A DNA stretch of 12,039 nucleotides, taken from the NCBI GenBank assembly GCA_031275515.1, contig JAISOQ010000297.1, positions 1 through 12,039 of the forward strand, written 5' to 3'. The notes under the pieces are model-generated. The model did not search any database. It was not told the origin of the DNA and worked only from the letters and a program-made list of their open reading frames with translations. Shown here piece after piece: positions 1-6,732 of the stretch (its first letter is position 1; each line of letters begins with the position of its first letter). This stretch comes from Treponema sp. Its GTDB lineage: Bacteria > Spirochaetota > Spirochaetia > Treponematales > Breznakiellaceae. The position numbers were made by a program, and so were the translations under genes.

Positions 1-1
1 A

Positions 2-181
2 CTCAAAGTGGAAACCGCCAGGGAAGCCTTTCTCGAAGCCTCCAGGGAACGGAAGGTTATTGATAAGCTCAAGGAAAAACGGCGGCAGGAGTACCGTAAG
101 GTGCGGCTGGCGGAAGAAATCAGAACGCTGGACGACATAGCCGGCGGGTCAGCGGCCAGGAAGGTCCTTTTGCAGATATAA
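2..181 (+). CDS. fliJ: Flagellar export protein FliJ, C-terminal part (5' truncated by window edge)
   Basis: The reading frame is open from base 2 and ends with TAA at 179-181, giving the last 59 residues of a protein that begins outside the window. The segment is almost entirely charged and helical, rich in Arg, Lys, Glu and Ala without Pro, with the pattern AREAFLEASRERKVIDKL followed by EKRRQEYRK. This is typical of the C-terminal coiled coil of FliJ, the small chaperone and stalk-like component of the flagellar type III export ATPase complex (with FliI and FliH) at the cytoplasmic face of the basal body. The tail ends in LLQI. No further flagellar gene follows on this strand in the window, so this is the visible end of the flagellar gene run. 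The assignment rests on composition and remembered family resemblance; another coiled-coil protein is possible. Confidence 0.72.
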   Translation, partial: LKVETAREAFLEASRERKVIDKLKEKRRQEYRKVRLAEEIRTLDDIAGGSAARKVLLQI

Positions 182-205
182 CCGGACCGCGCCAGTGGGT
201 TTCCG

Positions 206-274
206 CTGGCCCGCCATACCCGGAAAGGGATTCTGGAATATGCGGCTTATGTACCGCGCCTGCTTGTATTCCGC
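206..274 (-). pseudogene. Relic of an ABC-transporter ATPase gene (Q-loop segment)
   Basis: This 69-bp stretch aligns without gaps to 7261-7329, inside the ATPase gene at 6733-7566, in the same strand orientation, with 7 mismatches by hand count (about 90% identity). Read leftward it encodes 23 residues around AEYKQARYIS and RIFQNP, matching AEYKRARYIG and RIFQNP of the intact ATPase, including the Q-loop glutamine. Similarity stops abruptly on both sides, and the surrounding frame has no start, Walker A or signature motif, so this is not a functional gene. It is probably what remains of a deleted paralogue, or a small segment moved by recombination. Six of the 23 residues differ, which fits loss of selection or descent from a different paralogue. 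Confidence 0.6.
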
Positions 275-404
275 ATAAATGCCGGTGATCGCCGATGTTT
301 TGGAAACGGAATTTAATGAAAGGGCCGTCGATCCCCCCTATCTGCTGATGGTCCTGGACCATTACCCTGAAACCAGATGCCCAGCCGTATCATCAGGAAA
401 CATT

Positions 405-443
405 GGGAGCGGGGAGTACGGTCTCGCCGCGTATTCCGCTCCC
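405..443. terminator. Hairpin downstream of the sugar ABC operon
   Basis: An 8-bp perfect stem (GGGAGCGG at 405-412 with CCGCTCCC at 436-443) encloses a 23-base loop in which TACG/CGTA can pair further. It lies just beyond the stop codon of the leftward binding-protein gene (454). No strong U-run follows on either strand, so it may be a weak terminator or a 3'-end stabilising hairpin. Confidence 0.4.
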
Positions 444-453
444 TTGTAGTTAA

Positions 454-2163
454 TTAGCTGCCCTGAGCCCGTCGGACTGCCTGGGCCCGCCGGGCTGCCT
501 GCTGGAGATCCCAGGCGACGCACTCGTCATAGCCGAACCCCTTGGCCTGATTAATCATATCCGCCACCAGACGATCAAATTCGGCGTCGGTTTTGGCATA
601 AATGGCCCGCCATGTTCCGTCCTTAATCGCCGTGGATACCTGCTTGTATTTCTGTTCCAGTTCGATGGAGCGGGTATCGTAAACAAAATCGGAAGCCACT
701 ACCACCGCCTTTTGATTGTGGAGTTCCAGGTATTCATCTTCCGATTTGGCGCCCATAGCGTCCTGCCAAATCTTCCGGGCCTTGGAGGGCTGCCGGGAAA
801 GCTCGGAGGACCAGTATTCCCGGTTGTATTTTTCACCGGAAATGGGGTTGATCTCATCCAGGGTAAACGTAGTGTTGTTGATCTTGGCCTGTCCGTCCAC
901 CCAGAGGCCGCCCCCGGCTTCGGCGGGCATTTCCACATTGGGGTTCCCCTCGTGTATCTCGATGCCTAGGCGAGTCAGGTATGGTTTGTTGTTGGCGTCG
1001 TAGTTCCAGGTAACGCCCTGGGGGCCGTAGGTGGACTGCATGACCCCGTCGGGGGTGCAGAGCCAGTTTATCAATTCCATGATCCGTTCGGGATACTTCG
1101 CCTTGGAACCGATGGACCAGATACGGTCGCCCCCGTATATGCTGGTACCATAGACGATATTTTTTTGATCCTTCGCCGGTACGCCGAACATCCCCTTGCC
1201 TTCTGCAAGCCGTTCCGGAGTATTGTAATTGGAGGGCCCCAGCCAGGAAAAGATACTCCAGTACACCCGTCCGTCGTTGTATTTGTTGGCCACGTCGCTG
1301 AAAGTCTGGGTGGCCGAATCGGGATCTAAAATACCCATCTGATAGGCTTTGTTGAAAAATTTCAGTCCCCGCATATAGTAGCTGCCCGGATCGAGTACCG
1401 GCTGGGCGGTGTTGGTCTCCGCGTTATAGAGGGTAAAACCGAATTCATCATAGCCGTAAAAGGCTCCTATACACTTGACGCTCATTACCGTATCTCCGTC
1501 CCAATCGCTGAACAGAGAAATGGCGTAGGCGGGCAGGCCCGAATCCCCCACAGGCTGATAGTCCACCATCCGTTTGAGGACATCCAAATATCCCATGAGA
1601 TTCGGAATCTCCGGGGAACCGATGGCCTGGTAAAGATCAAAACGAATATCGGGATGGTAGAAAGGCGCCTCGGTAAATCTGGAACTTGAGGCGACGTTAT
1701 GCCCAAAGCCGTAACAGGCGGCGCCGTTGCCGAACATGTCCGCGTTTTGCCGCAAGGCCCGGGAAAGATTGGCCTTAATATCCTTGCCGTAGTTTTCCAG
1801 TAAATCACCCTTATTCCAATCCAGGAGCATCCCCGCTTCGATGGCATTGGTAAACTCCTCGCCGTTGTGGCCGAACACTATCAGGTCTCCCAGGTTTCCC
1901 GCCGCCATCCGGGTGGCGTACACCCCCTCGGCGGTAGGAATGATATTTAGTTCCATGTTGAATTTGTCCTTGACCAGTTTCGCGAACCAGCCGACCTGCA
2001 TACCCGCGTAGTTTGCCAGCTGGGTGTACACATCTATGCGGTACAATTCCCGGCCTCCGGCGCCGGCGCTTTCACGCTGGCTGCCACCCCCCGCGAAGAC
2101 TCCGCCCGTAATTAACGTAACGAGCAGCGTCATTATCAGAATTTTCATCCCGTTCTTTTTCAT
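454..2163 (-). CDS. Periplasmic sugar-binding protein of a carbohydrate ABC importer (family 1, LplA/YtcQ type)
   Basis: The 569-residue protein captures a carbohydrate or glycoside in the periplasm and delivers it to the two permeases encoded just upstream. Residues 1-24 form a signal peptide: a basic MKKNGMK start, a hydrophobic core, and VFA before a Gly-rich GGGSQ. There is no Cys at the cleavage point, so it looks like a type I, soluble periplasmic protein rather than a lipoprotein. The mature part has family-typical features: MAAGNLGDLIVF near residue 90 (substrate-lobe hinge), repeated Trp/Tyr aromatics suited to sugar stacking, and a central WSIFSWLGP segment. Length is normal for the large LplA-like proteins that pair with LplB and LplC. 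An AAGGAGG ribosome-binding site lies 5 bases before the ATG at 2163. It is the last gene of the operon; the spacer ahead of it carries two hairpins. Ligand unknown; the family assignment is firm. Confidence 0.88.
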   Translation of the reverse strand: MKKNGMKILIMTLLVTLITGGVFAGGGSQRESAGAGGRELYRIDVYTQLANYAGMQVGWFAKLVKDKFNMELNIIPTAEGVYATRMAAGNLGDLIVFGHNGEEFTNAIEAGMLLDWNKGDLLENYGKDIKANLSRALRQNADMFGNGAACYGFGHNVASSSRFTEAPFYHPDIRFDLYQAIGSPEIPNLMGYLDVLKRMVDYQPVGDSGLPAYAISLFSDWDGDTVMSVKCIGAFYGYDEFGFTLYNAETNTAQPVLDPGSYYMRGLKFFNKAYQMGILDPDSATQTFSDVANKYNDGRVYWSIFSWLGPSNYNTPERLAEGKGMFGVPAKDQKNIVYGTSIYGGDRIWSIGSKAKYPERIMELINWLCTPDGVMQSTYGPQGVTWNYDANNKPYLTRLGIEIHEGNPNVEMPAEAGGGLWVDGQAKINNTTFTLDEINPISGEKYNREYWSSELSRQPSKARKIWQDAMGAKSEDEYLELHNQKAVVVASDFVYDTRSIELEQKYKQVSTAIKDGTWRAIYAKTDAEFDRLVADMINQAKGFGYDECVAWDLQQAARRAQAVRRAQGS

Positions 2164-2196
2164 AAGAACCTCCTTGCGTATTTAGGGAACTGCCTG

Positions 2197-2243
2197 AACC
2201 CCGAGGGGTTTCCTGCGATTCCTCTGTCCGGGAAAATCCCGGA
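2197..2243 (-). promoter_or_regulatory. Two intercistronic hairpins before the binding-protein gene
   Basis: The spacer between the LplC-like permease and the binding-protein gene contains a perfect 7-bp stem with a 3-base loop (TCCGGGA...TCCCGGA, 2227-2243) and a second perfect palindrome (AACCCC-GA-GGGGTT, 2197-2210). Neither is followed by a U-run. Such structures commonly block 3' exonucleases and set different transcript levels for binding proteins and permeases. That role is inferred. Confidence 0.45.
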
Positions 2244-2252
2244 TGATTCCCC

Positions 2253-3158
2253 TTATCCCTTCACCGCTCCGATCATGATACCCTTAATAAAGAACCGCTG
2301 TAAAAAAGGATAGACCAGCAGAATAGGGAACACCACCACCATAGATATGGTCATCTGGATAGTCCGCGGCGTGAGTATCTGGGCGGTATCCGCCATACTG
2401 CCGATAGTGCCGGAACGCATAATCGACGCCAGATAATTCACCTCGTTAAGGTACCGGTACAGTACGAATTGCAGGGTAAACAGCCGCTCATTGGTCATAA
2501 GAAAGAGGGTGTCCGTAAAAGAGTTCCAATTCCCCACCGCGGAGAACACCCCGATGGTCGCCAGGATGGGCGTCACCAGGGGCCATATAATGCTCGTGAA
2601 AATCCGCAGGATCCCCGCGCCGTCTATGGCGGCGGATTCCTCCAGAGAGGCGGGGATGGATTCGATATAGGTTTTGACCAGAATTATGTTAAACGGCGCC
2701 ACAATGCCGGGCAGGATATAGGCCAGAAAGTTATTAGTCAGATGAAGGAATACCATGTTCATATACCAGGGCACCAATCCCGCGCTGAAATACATGGTGA
2801 TGATGATAAACCGGTACCAAAACCTGCGCCCCCACATTTCCTTTTTGGTAACCAGGTATCCCACAAAAGCGGAACCGATCACCGCAGCGGCGCTGCCCAG
2901 TATGGTCCGCGCGGCGGACACGAGCGCCGCGTTTCCCAGGCCCCGGAGCTTTAATACCTGGAGATAATTGTTGATATGCAGTCCCCGGGGGATAAGGGTG
3001 ATAAGGCCCCGCTTGGTGAGGTCATTATCACTAATTGTGTTGATGAACAAGTAATAAAAAGGAAGAACGCATATAATAGTAAAAACACCAAAAAGAAAAT
3101 AATTCAGCACATTAAAAACTACGTCTCCGGTTGACGGCCGGATTCCCTTTCTTTTCAT
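2253..3158 (-). CDS. Carbohydrate ABC transporter permease, LplC/YtcP type
   Basis: This is an inner-membrane subunit of about 301 residues that forms half of the sugar translocation channel (binding-protein-dependent transport inner membrane component). It opens with a hydrophobic segment (VFNVLNYFLFGVFTIICVLPFYYLF) and has about six membrane spans. The EAA coupling loop that contacts the ATPase is clear near residues 170-190: SLEESAAIDGAGILRIF followed by WPLVTPILATIG. The C-terminal PFLQRFFIKGIMIGAVKG ending is characteristic of LplC-like permeases. The ATG at 3158 is preferred because the GGGGGA ribosome-binding site lies 6 bases upstream; an in-frame ATG at 3164 sits too close to it. The gene starts about 24 bp after the LplB-like gene, so the two are co-transcribed. 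Confidence 0.9.
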   Translation of the reverse strand: MKRKGIRPSTGDVVFNVLNYFLFGVFTIICVLPFYYLFINTISDNDLTKRGLITLIPRGLHINNYLQVLKLRGLGNAALVSAARTILGSAAAVIGSAFVGYLVTKKEMWGRRFWYRFIIITMYFSAGLVPWYMNMVFLHLTNNFLAYILPGIVAPFNIILVKTYIESIPASLEESAAIDGAGILRIFTSIIWPLVTPILATIGVFSAVGNWNSFTDTLFLMTNERLFTLQFVLYRYLNEVNYLASIMRSGTIGSMADTAQILTPRTIQMTISMVVVFPILLVYPFLQRFFIKGIMIGAVKG

Positions 3159-3182
3159 ATACATTCCCCCATACCAGGATAA

Positions 3183-4169
3183 TTACACAATGCTTTCGCC
3201 CCGCAGCAGCTTTGACAGGGAATTGGCAAAAAAGAGCAGCGTCAGGCTTACCGCCGATTTCAGCATGCTGACGGCGGTGGCAAAAGGAATCCCCGATGTA
3301 GAATTGCTGCCAAAGCCGAGATTGTATACGTAGAGATCCAGAACCTCTATGGTATCCTTATTCATGGCGTTGCGGAACACAAAGTACTGATCCATCCCGT
3401 TGTTGATAAGGTTGGCGATGGAAAGCATAAGAAGCACAAAATAGGTAGGCAGCAACCCCGGAAGGGTAATATGCAGCATCTGCCGGAAACGGCCCGCCCC
3501 GTCCACCCGGGCGGCCTCGTAAAGTTCCTGATCGATTCCGGCAATCGCGGCCAGATAAATAATCGCCCCCCAGCCCAGTCCTTTCCAGATGTTCCATGCT
3601 GTCATTTTGATCCAGATATGCTCCCCGGAAAGAAGAAAATTGATCCCCTTGTCGATGAGCCCCCAGTCAATCAATATCCGGTTCACTAGGCCGGCGTCCA
3701 CCGAAAATAACGCAAAAGCGAAGGAATATACCAGCACCCAACTGATAAAGTTGGGGATAGTGGTCAGGGTCTGGATAAGTTTCCGGTAAGGCAGAATACG
3801 GATTTCCGATAGTAAAACGGCGAAAGCTATGGGAAGCCATGAGGTAAGCAGTCCCAGCCCGCTGATGGCCAGGGTGTTCTTCATCACCCGGAACACTTCT
3901 CCCCGCCGAACCTCCGAGGAAACTATGGATTTGAACCAGTCGAAACCCACAAAGTTTGACAGCTTGAGGGGCAGACCCGGACGGTAATTGAAAAAGGCAT
4001 AACGCCATCCGTAAAGTGGCAGGTAGGCGAAAAGCGCAACCAGAATTATAAAGGGCAGCAACAACAGGAAAAGCCGGTACTTCTGAGGAAGCCCCTGGCC
4101 GGCGGCTTTACCGTTCTTAGCAGCCGCCCGGACAAAACGTCTGCCTGTTGAAACGTTTCGATGTACCAT
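3183..4169 (-). CDS. Carbohydrate ABC transporter permease, LplB/YteP type
   Basis: The 328-residue inner-membrane permease is the first gene of the leftward importer operon and partner of the LplC-like subunit. A basic cytoplasmic N-terminus of about 32 residues precedes the first span (LFLLLLPFIILVALFAYLPL), followed by YGWRYAFFNYRPG, a conserved periplasmic entry in LplB proteins. The EAA loop is near residue 220: ELYEAARVDGAGRFRQM, then HITLPGLLPTY. The C-terminus (ANSLSKLLRGESIV) matches the usual short end of the family. A GGGGG ribosome-binding site lies 5 bases before the ATG. No ATPase gene accompanies the operon, so a shared MsmX/UgpC-like ATPase encoded elsewhere probably powers it. 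The leader upstream is long and holds a G18 tract and a hairpin. Confidence 0.9.
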   Translation of the reverse strand: MVHRNVSTGRRFVRAAAKNGKAAGQGLPQKYRLFLLLLPFIILVALFAYLPLYGWRYAFFNYRPGLPLKLSNFVGFDWFKSIVSSEVRRGEVFRVMKNTLAISGLGLLTSWLPIAFAVLLSEIRILPYRKLIQTLTTIPNFISWVLVYSFAFALFSVDAGLVNRILIDWGLIDKGINFLLSGEHIWIKMTAWNIWKGLGWGAIIYLAAIAGIDQELYEAARVDGAGRFRQMLHITLPGLLPTYFVLLMLSIANLINNGMDQYFVFRNAMNKDTIEVLDLYVYNLGFGSNSTSGIPFATAVSMLKSAVSLTLLFFANSLSKLLRGESIV

Positions 4170-4335
4170 ACAATCCCCCTTTCCGTAATTGATTTAGCTA
4201 AACACGGCTTCGTATACCGGCATTAGTTCTCATATTTCCCTCCCGCTTCAAAAACAAAAGATTGTACGGAGAAAACAGACAATATCCGCATAAATCCCCC
4301 AGAGAGGAGGAATTATGTCTTAATTCATTCAGAGG

Positions 4336-4371
4336 AAAGAATAAAGAAACCGGCCCGCAAGACCGCGCCGG
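4336..4371 (-). terminator. Possible leader attenuator of the sugar importer operon
   Basis: Read leftward, a GC-rich hairpin (CCGGC/GCCGG outer stem, 4371-4350, with a mismatch and a short inner pairing) is followed directly by a U-rich run (TTTCTTTATTCTTT, 4349-4336). It lies about 170 bp upstream of the first importer ORF, so if the promoter is further upstream it could end transcription early. The stem is short; function is not shown. Confidence 0.3.
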
Positions 4372-4449
4372 CACGTATAATACAAAAAAACCTATCAAAG
4401 TGAAGGGAAAAAAAGAGGAAACAGAAATTCCTAGTAAGCCGTTCTGGAT

Positions 4450-4467
4450 GGGGGGGGGGGGGGGGGG
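4450..4467. repeat. G18 homopolymer tract
   Basis: There are eighteen consecutive G on the plus strand (C on the strand of the importer operon). It lies about 280 bp upstream of the LplB-like start and 9 bases downstream of a leftward TATAAT. Tracts of this length are prone to slipped-strand length change and to sequencing error. Confidence 0.9.
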
Positions 4468-4476
4468 TAAAGGGTA

Positions 4477-4482
4477 ATTATA
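4477..4482 (-). promoter_or_regulatory. Candidate -10 box for the sugar importer operon
   Basis: A perfect TATAAT reads leftward at 4482-4477, preceded by an A/T-rich stretch but without a good -35 hexamer at the right spacing. If used, transcription would start around 4470, at the edge of the C18 tract, giving a leader of about 300 nt. Weakly supported. Confidence 0.25.
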
Positions 4483-4732
4483 CTATTCAAAAAAACGGAC
4501 ACGTATTTACTCTCCTTTCAACCCTTATAAACTTTCTATGGCCGCCAAACCAACGGTCAGATAACCACAGCAACCATTCGCTGTTTCTTAATGATATATC
4601 AAGAATGGTATCGGGGATACGGAAGGATGTCAACTCTTATTTTTGTTAAATTTTATTTTTGGTAGTTTTTTAATCCCAATCCCGGAAGGGCGAAGAATAA
4701 ATCCGAAAATTCCGGTTTTTTGAGAAATCCCC

Positions 4733-4760
4733 TTGACAGATTTTCTATGCGCCCTATAAT
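4733..4760 (+). promoter_or_regulatory. Sigma-70 promoter of the thuA-like/dehydrogenase pair
   Basis: Perfect TTGACA (4733-4738) and perfect TATAAT (4755-4760) are separated by 16 bp. Predicted start is about 4767, giving a leader of about 30 nt that contains the GGAGG ribosome-binding site at 4786-4790. This is the strongest promoter in the window. Confidence 0.85.
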
Positions 4761-4797
4761 CTGGTTTTTATTGAATGATTGATATGGAGGTTTGATG

Positions 4798-5526
4798 ATG
4801 AAACGAAAAGCGTTGATTCTCTGCGGCGGGTGGGACGGACATGAGCCCAAACTGATAAGCGAGCGTTTCAGGAAGTTCCTTGAAGGCGAGGAATTTGAAG
4901 TTACGGTCGAAGAAAATCTGGAAGTATTAAAAGACAAGGAGCGGCTCTCTTCCCTGGACCTTGTTATTCCCCTATGGACCATGTGCCAGGAACCTCTGGG
5001 CTACGGTTTTTTTGAACCCCTCCTGGAAGCGGTGGGAGGGGGCGTGGGCCTGGCGGGAAACCACGGCGGCATGTGCGACGCCTTCCGGAACAGCGTTGAA
5101 TACCAGTTCATGACCGGAGCCAACTGGGTATCCCACCCCGGCGGGGACGGTATTCGCTACAAGGTGAACATTACCGGCAGCTCCAGTCCCATCACCGACG
5201 GAATAGAAGATTTTGAAGTTAGTTCCGAGCAGTACTACCTCCATGTGGACCCTGCTAATGAGGTTTTGGCTTCCACCCGGTTTCCTACGGTCCGGTGGTA
5301 TCATTCCGCCAACGGCGAAGTGGATGTGCCCCAGGTATGGACCCGGAAATGGGGTCACGGCAGGGTTTTCTATAATGCCTTAGGGCATCATAACGACGTG
5401 TTCGACATTCCCCAGGCTTGGGAACTGATGAAGCGGGGACTGCTCTGGGCTGCGGAGGGCAAGCGTATCGCGGTGGAAAAAGGGCTGAAAGCGGAAGACT
5501 GGCAGAGTCCGGTAAAAATGTATTGA
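4798..5526 (+). CDS. ThuA-like domain protein (trehalose-utilization family)
   Basis: The protein of about 242 residues has a class I glutamine-amidotransferase-like fold as found in ThuA and related proteins, often encoded beside sugar dehydrogenases and sugar importers. The N-terminal strand ALILCGGWDGHEP, the LDLVIPLW strand with its following loop, and GLAGNHGGMCDAF near residue 84 (the nucleophile-elbow region) are typical. SSEQYYLHVDP and later VPQVWTRKWGHGRVFYNALGHH are the hallmark C-terminal ThuA motifs. GGAGG lies 7 bases before the ATG at 4798; an ATG one codon earlier (4795) is possible. A hairpin followed by a U-run separates it from the dehydrogenase gene. The biochemical role of the family is poorly defined; an involvement in keto-sugar or disaccharide metabolism is inferred from context. 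Confidence 0.85.
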   Translation: MKRKALILCGGWDGHEPKLISERFRKFLEGEEFEVTVEENLEVLKDKERLSSLDLVIPLWTMCQEPLGYGFFEPLLEAVGGGVGLAGNHGGMCDAFRNSVEYQFMTGANWVSHPGGDGIRYKVNITGSSSPITDGIEDFEVSSEQYYLHVDPANEVLASTRFPTVRWYHSANGEVDVPQVWTRKWGHGRVFYNALGHHNDVFDIPQAWELMKRGLLWAAEGKRIAVEKGLKAEDWQSPVKMY

Positions 5527-5538
5527 TTGATATGAGCG

Positions 5539-5571
5539 GCTGGTTCAATAGTTTAGAACCAGCTTTATTTT
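5539..5571 (+). terminator. Intercistronic terminator/attenuator between thuA-like and dehydrogenase genes
   Basis: An 8-bp perfect stem (GCTGGTTC 5539-5546, GAACCAGC 5556-5563) with a 9-base loop is followed by TTTATTTT. This resembles an intrinsic terminator, yet the next gene's AAGGAGG follows immediately and no new promoter is seen. Partial read-through that lowers dehydrogenase expression is likely. Confidence 0.6.
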
Positions 5572-5585
5572 AAGGAGGATAAAAC

Positions 5586-6665
5586 ATGAGCTTACAGCGG
5601 ATTGGCATTGCCGGCGCCGGAAACATCAGCGGCATCTACTTGAAGAACCTGACGGGCATGTTCGCCAAACGGGTAAAGGTGACTGCCGTGACGGACCTGA
5701 TTGAGGAACGGGCGGCTAAGGCCGGCGCGGATTATGGGATTCCCCATATCAGGAAGCCCTCGGATCTGATACATAGTCCCGATGTGGACATCGTCCTGAA
5801 TCTCACCGAGCCGTATAATCACTATGGGGTCGCCCTGGAGGCGGTCAAGGCGGGGAAGCATGTCTATAACGAAAAGCCCCTATGCGCAGAACGGGAGGAG
5901 GCCCAGGAGGTCCTTAGGATCGCCGGGGAAAACAAGGTGAGGGTTGGGGGCTCCCCGGACACCTTTTTGGGGGCGGGGATACAGACCTGCCGAAAGCTCC
6001 TGGACGACGGATGGATCGGCTGTCCCGTGGCGGCGGTAGCCTTTATGGTGAATCACGGCCACGAACATTGGCATCCCGGCCCGGAATTTTACTACAAAAA
6101 AGGCGGCGGCCCCTTGTTCGACATGGGCCCGTATTACCTGACCGCCCTGGTGAACCTGCTGGGGCCCATAGCCCGGGTTTCCGGATCGGCGAAGAAGAGT
6201 TTTGACGCCAGGACCATTACCAGCGAACCCCTGAACGGCACGGTTATCCAGGTAGATATTCCCACCCACATTGCGGGCGTGCTGGATTTTGCCGGCGGCG
6301 CGGTGGGGACTATCATCACCAGTTTTGATGTTTACGCTCATACCCTGCCGTGGATAGAAATTTACGGCACTGAGGGAACCCTGCGGGCGCCGGATCCAAA
6401 CACCTTTGGCGGGCCGATCTACGTGAAGCGTTTCCGGGAAGAGGAATGGTCCGCCATCCCCCTGCTCAAGGACTACCCCGAGAACAGCCGGGGTCTGGGA
6501 ATCACCGATATGGCGGAGGCCATTGCCGAAGGACGGCCCCACCGGGCAAGCGGCGAAATGGCCTGCCATGTGCTGGACGTAATGCACGGCATCTACGACG
6601 CCTCCGCTTCGGGGAGATACTACAACGTAAAGAGCGTCTGCCCCCGTCCTGAACCCTTAAACTAA
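5586..6665 (+). CDS. Gfo/Idh/MocA family NAD(P)-dependent oxidoreductase
   Basis: This is a 359-residue cytoplasmic dehydrogenase of the family that oxidises sugars, inositols and amino-sugar derivatives with NAD(P). The Rossmann N-terminus has the dinucleotide loop GIAGAGNISG (residues 7-16), then VTAVTDL. The family's catalytic EKP motif is at residues 96-98 in VYNEKPLC. The C-terminal alpha/beta domain begins near residue 125 and contains HGHEHWHPGPEFYY and GGGPLFDMGPYYL (about 157-185), where Asp179 and nearby His/Tyr residues sit at the substrate pocket in family members. Length is normal. AAGGAGG lies 7 bases before the ATG. It follows the ThuA-like gene by 60 bp, the usual pairing, and stands divergent from the sugar importer. 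Substrate cannot be told from sequence. Confidence 0.92.
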   Translation: MSLQRIGIAGAGNISGIYLKNLTGMFAKRVKVTAVTDLIEERAAKAGADYGIPHIRKPSDLIHSPDVDIVLNLTEPYNHYGVALEAVKAGKHVYNEKPLCAEREEAQEVLRIAGENKVRVGGSPDTFLGAGIQTCRKLLDDGWIGCPVAAVAFMVNHGHEHWHPGPEFYYKKGGGPLFDMGPYYLTALVNLLGPIARVSGSAKKSFDARTITSEPLNGTVIQVDIPTHIAGVLDFAGGAVGTIITSFDVYAHTLPWIEIYGTEGTLRAPDPNTFGGPIYVKRFREEEWSAIPLLKDYPENSRGLGITDMAEAIAEGRPHRASGEMACHVLDVMHGIYDASASGRYYNVKSVCPRPEPLN

Positions 6666-6670
6666 GCGTG

Positions 6671-6706
6671 AAGGGGCTCCAAAACGCCGTATTTTGGAAC
6701 CCCTTT
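6671..6706. terminator. Bidirectional terminator between convergent operons
   Basis: A long stem pairs AAGGGGCTCCAAAA (6671-6684) with TTTTGGAACCCCTT (6692-6705), with a single C/A mismatch and a 7-base loop. It lies between the stop codons of the converging dehydrogenase and ATPase genes, which are only 67 bp apart. The A-rich and T-rich stem ends can serve both directions. Confidence 0.75.
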
Positions 6707-6732
6707 GTTGCCTGTACGCCGGTTCAGAACCT

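Larger units (their letters stand above)
4170..4732. other. Divergent spacer between the sugar importer and the thuA-like gene
   Basis: No convincing gene was found here. The only leftward frame of note (about 4198-4398) would use a TTG start, lacks a ribosome-binding site and has no recognisable composition. The spacer is A/T-rich apart from a GC-rich hairpin at 4350-4371 and the G18 tract at 4450-4467. It must hold the leftward importer promoter and any operators. Confidence 0.6.

Noticed and set aside
279..449. Rightward 56-residue frame after fliJ (MPVIADVLETEF...)
   Set aside because: It begins directly after a stop codon, overlaps the relic ATPase border and the hairpin, has no convincing RBS and no recognisable family.
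4376..4381. Plus-strand TATAAT as a rightward promoter
   Set aside because: No -35 hexamer lies at suitable distance and there is no rightward gene for over 400 bp; the 4733-4760 promoter explains the rightward genes.
4198..4398. Leftward 66-residue frame in the sugar importer leader
   Set aside because: It would need a TTG start without RBS, and it overlaps the putative attenuator; composition is not protein-like.
5880..6587. Long leftward open frame opposite the dehydrogenase gene
   Set aside because: It is an antisense shadow of a GC-rich gene with clear family motifs on the plus strand; no RBS or recognisable domain.
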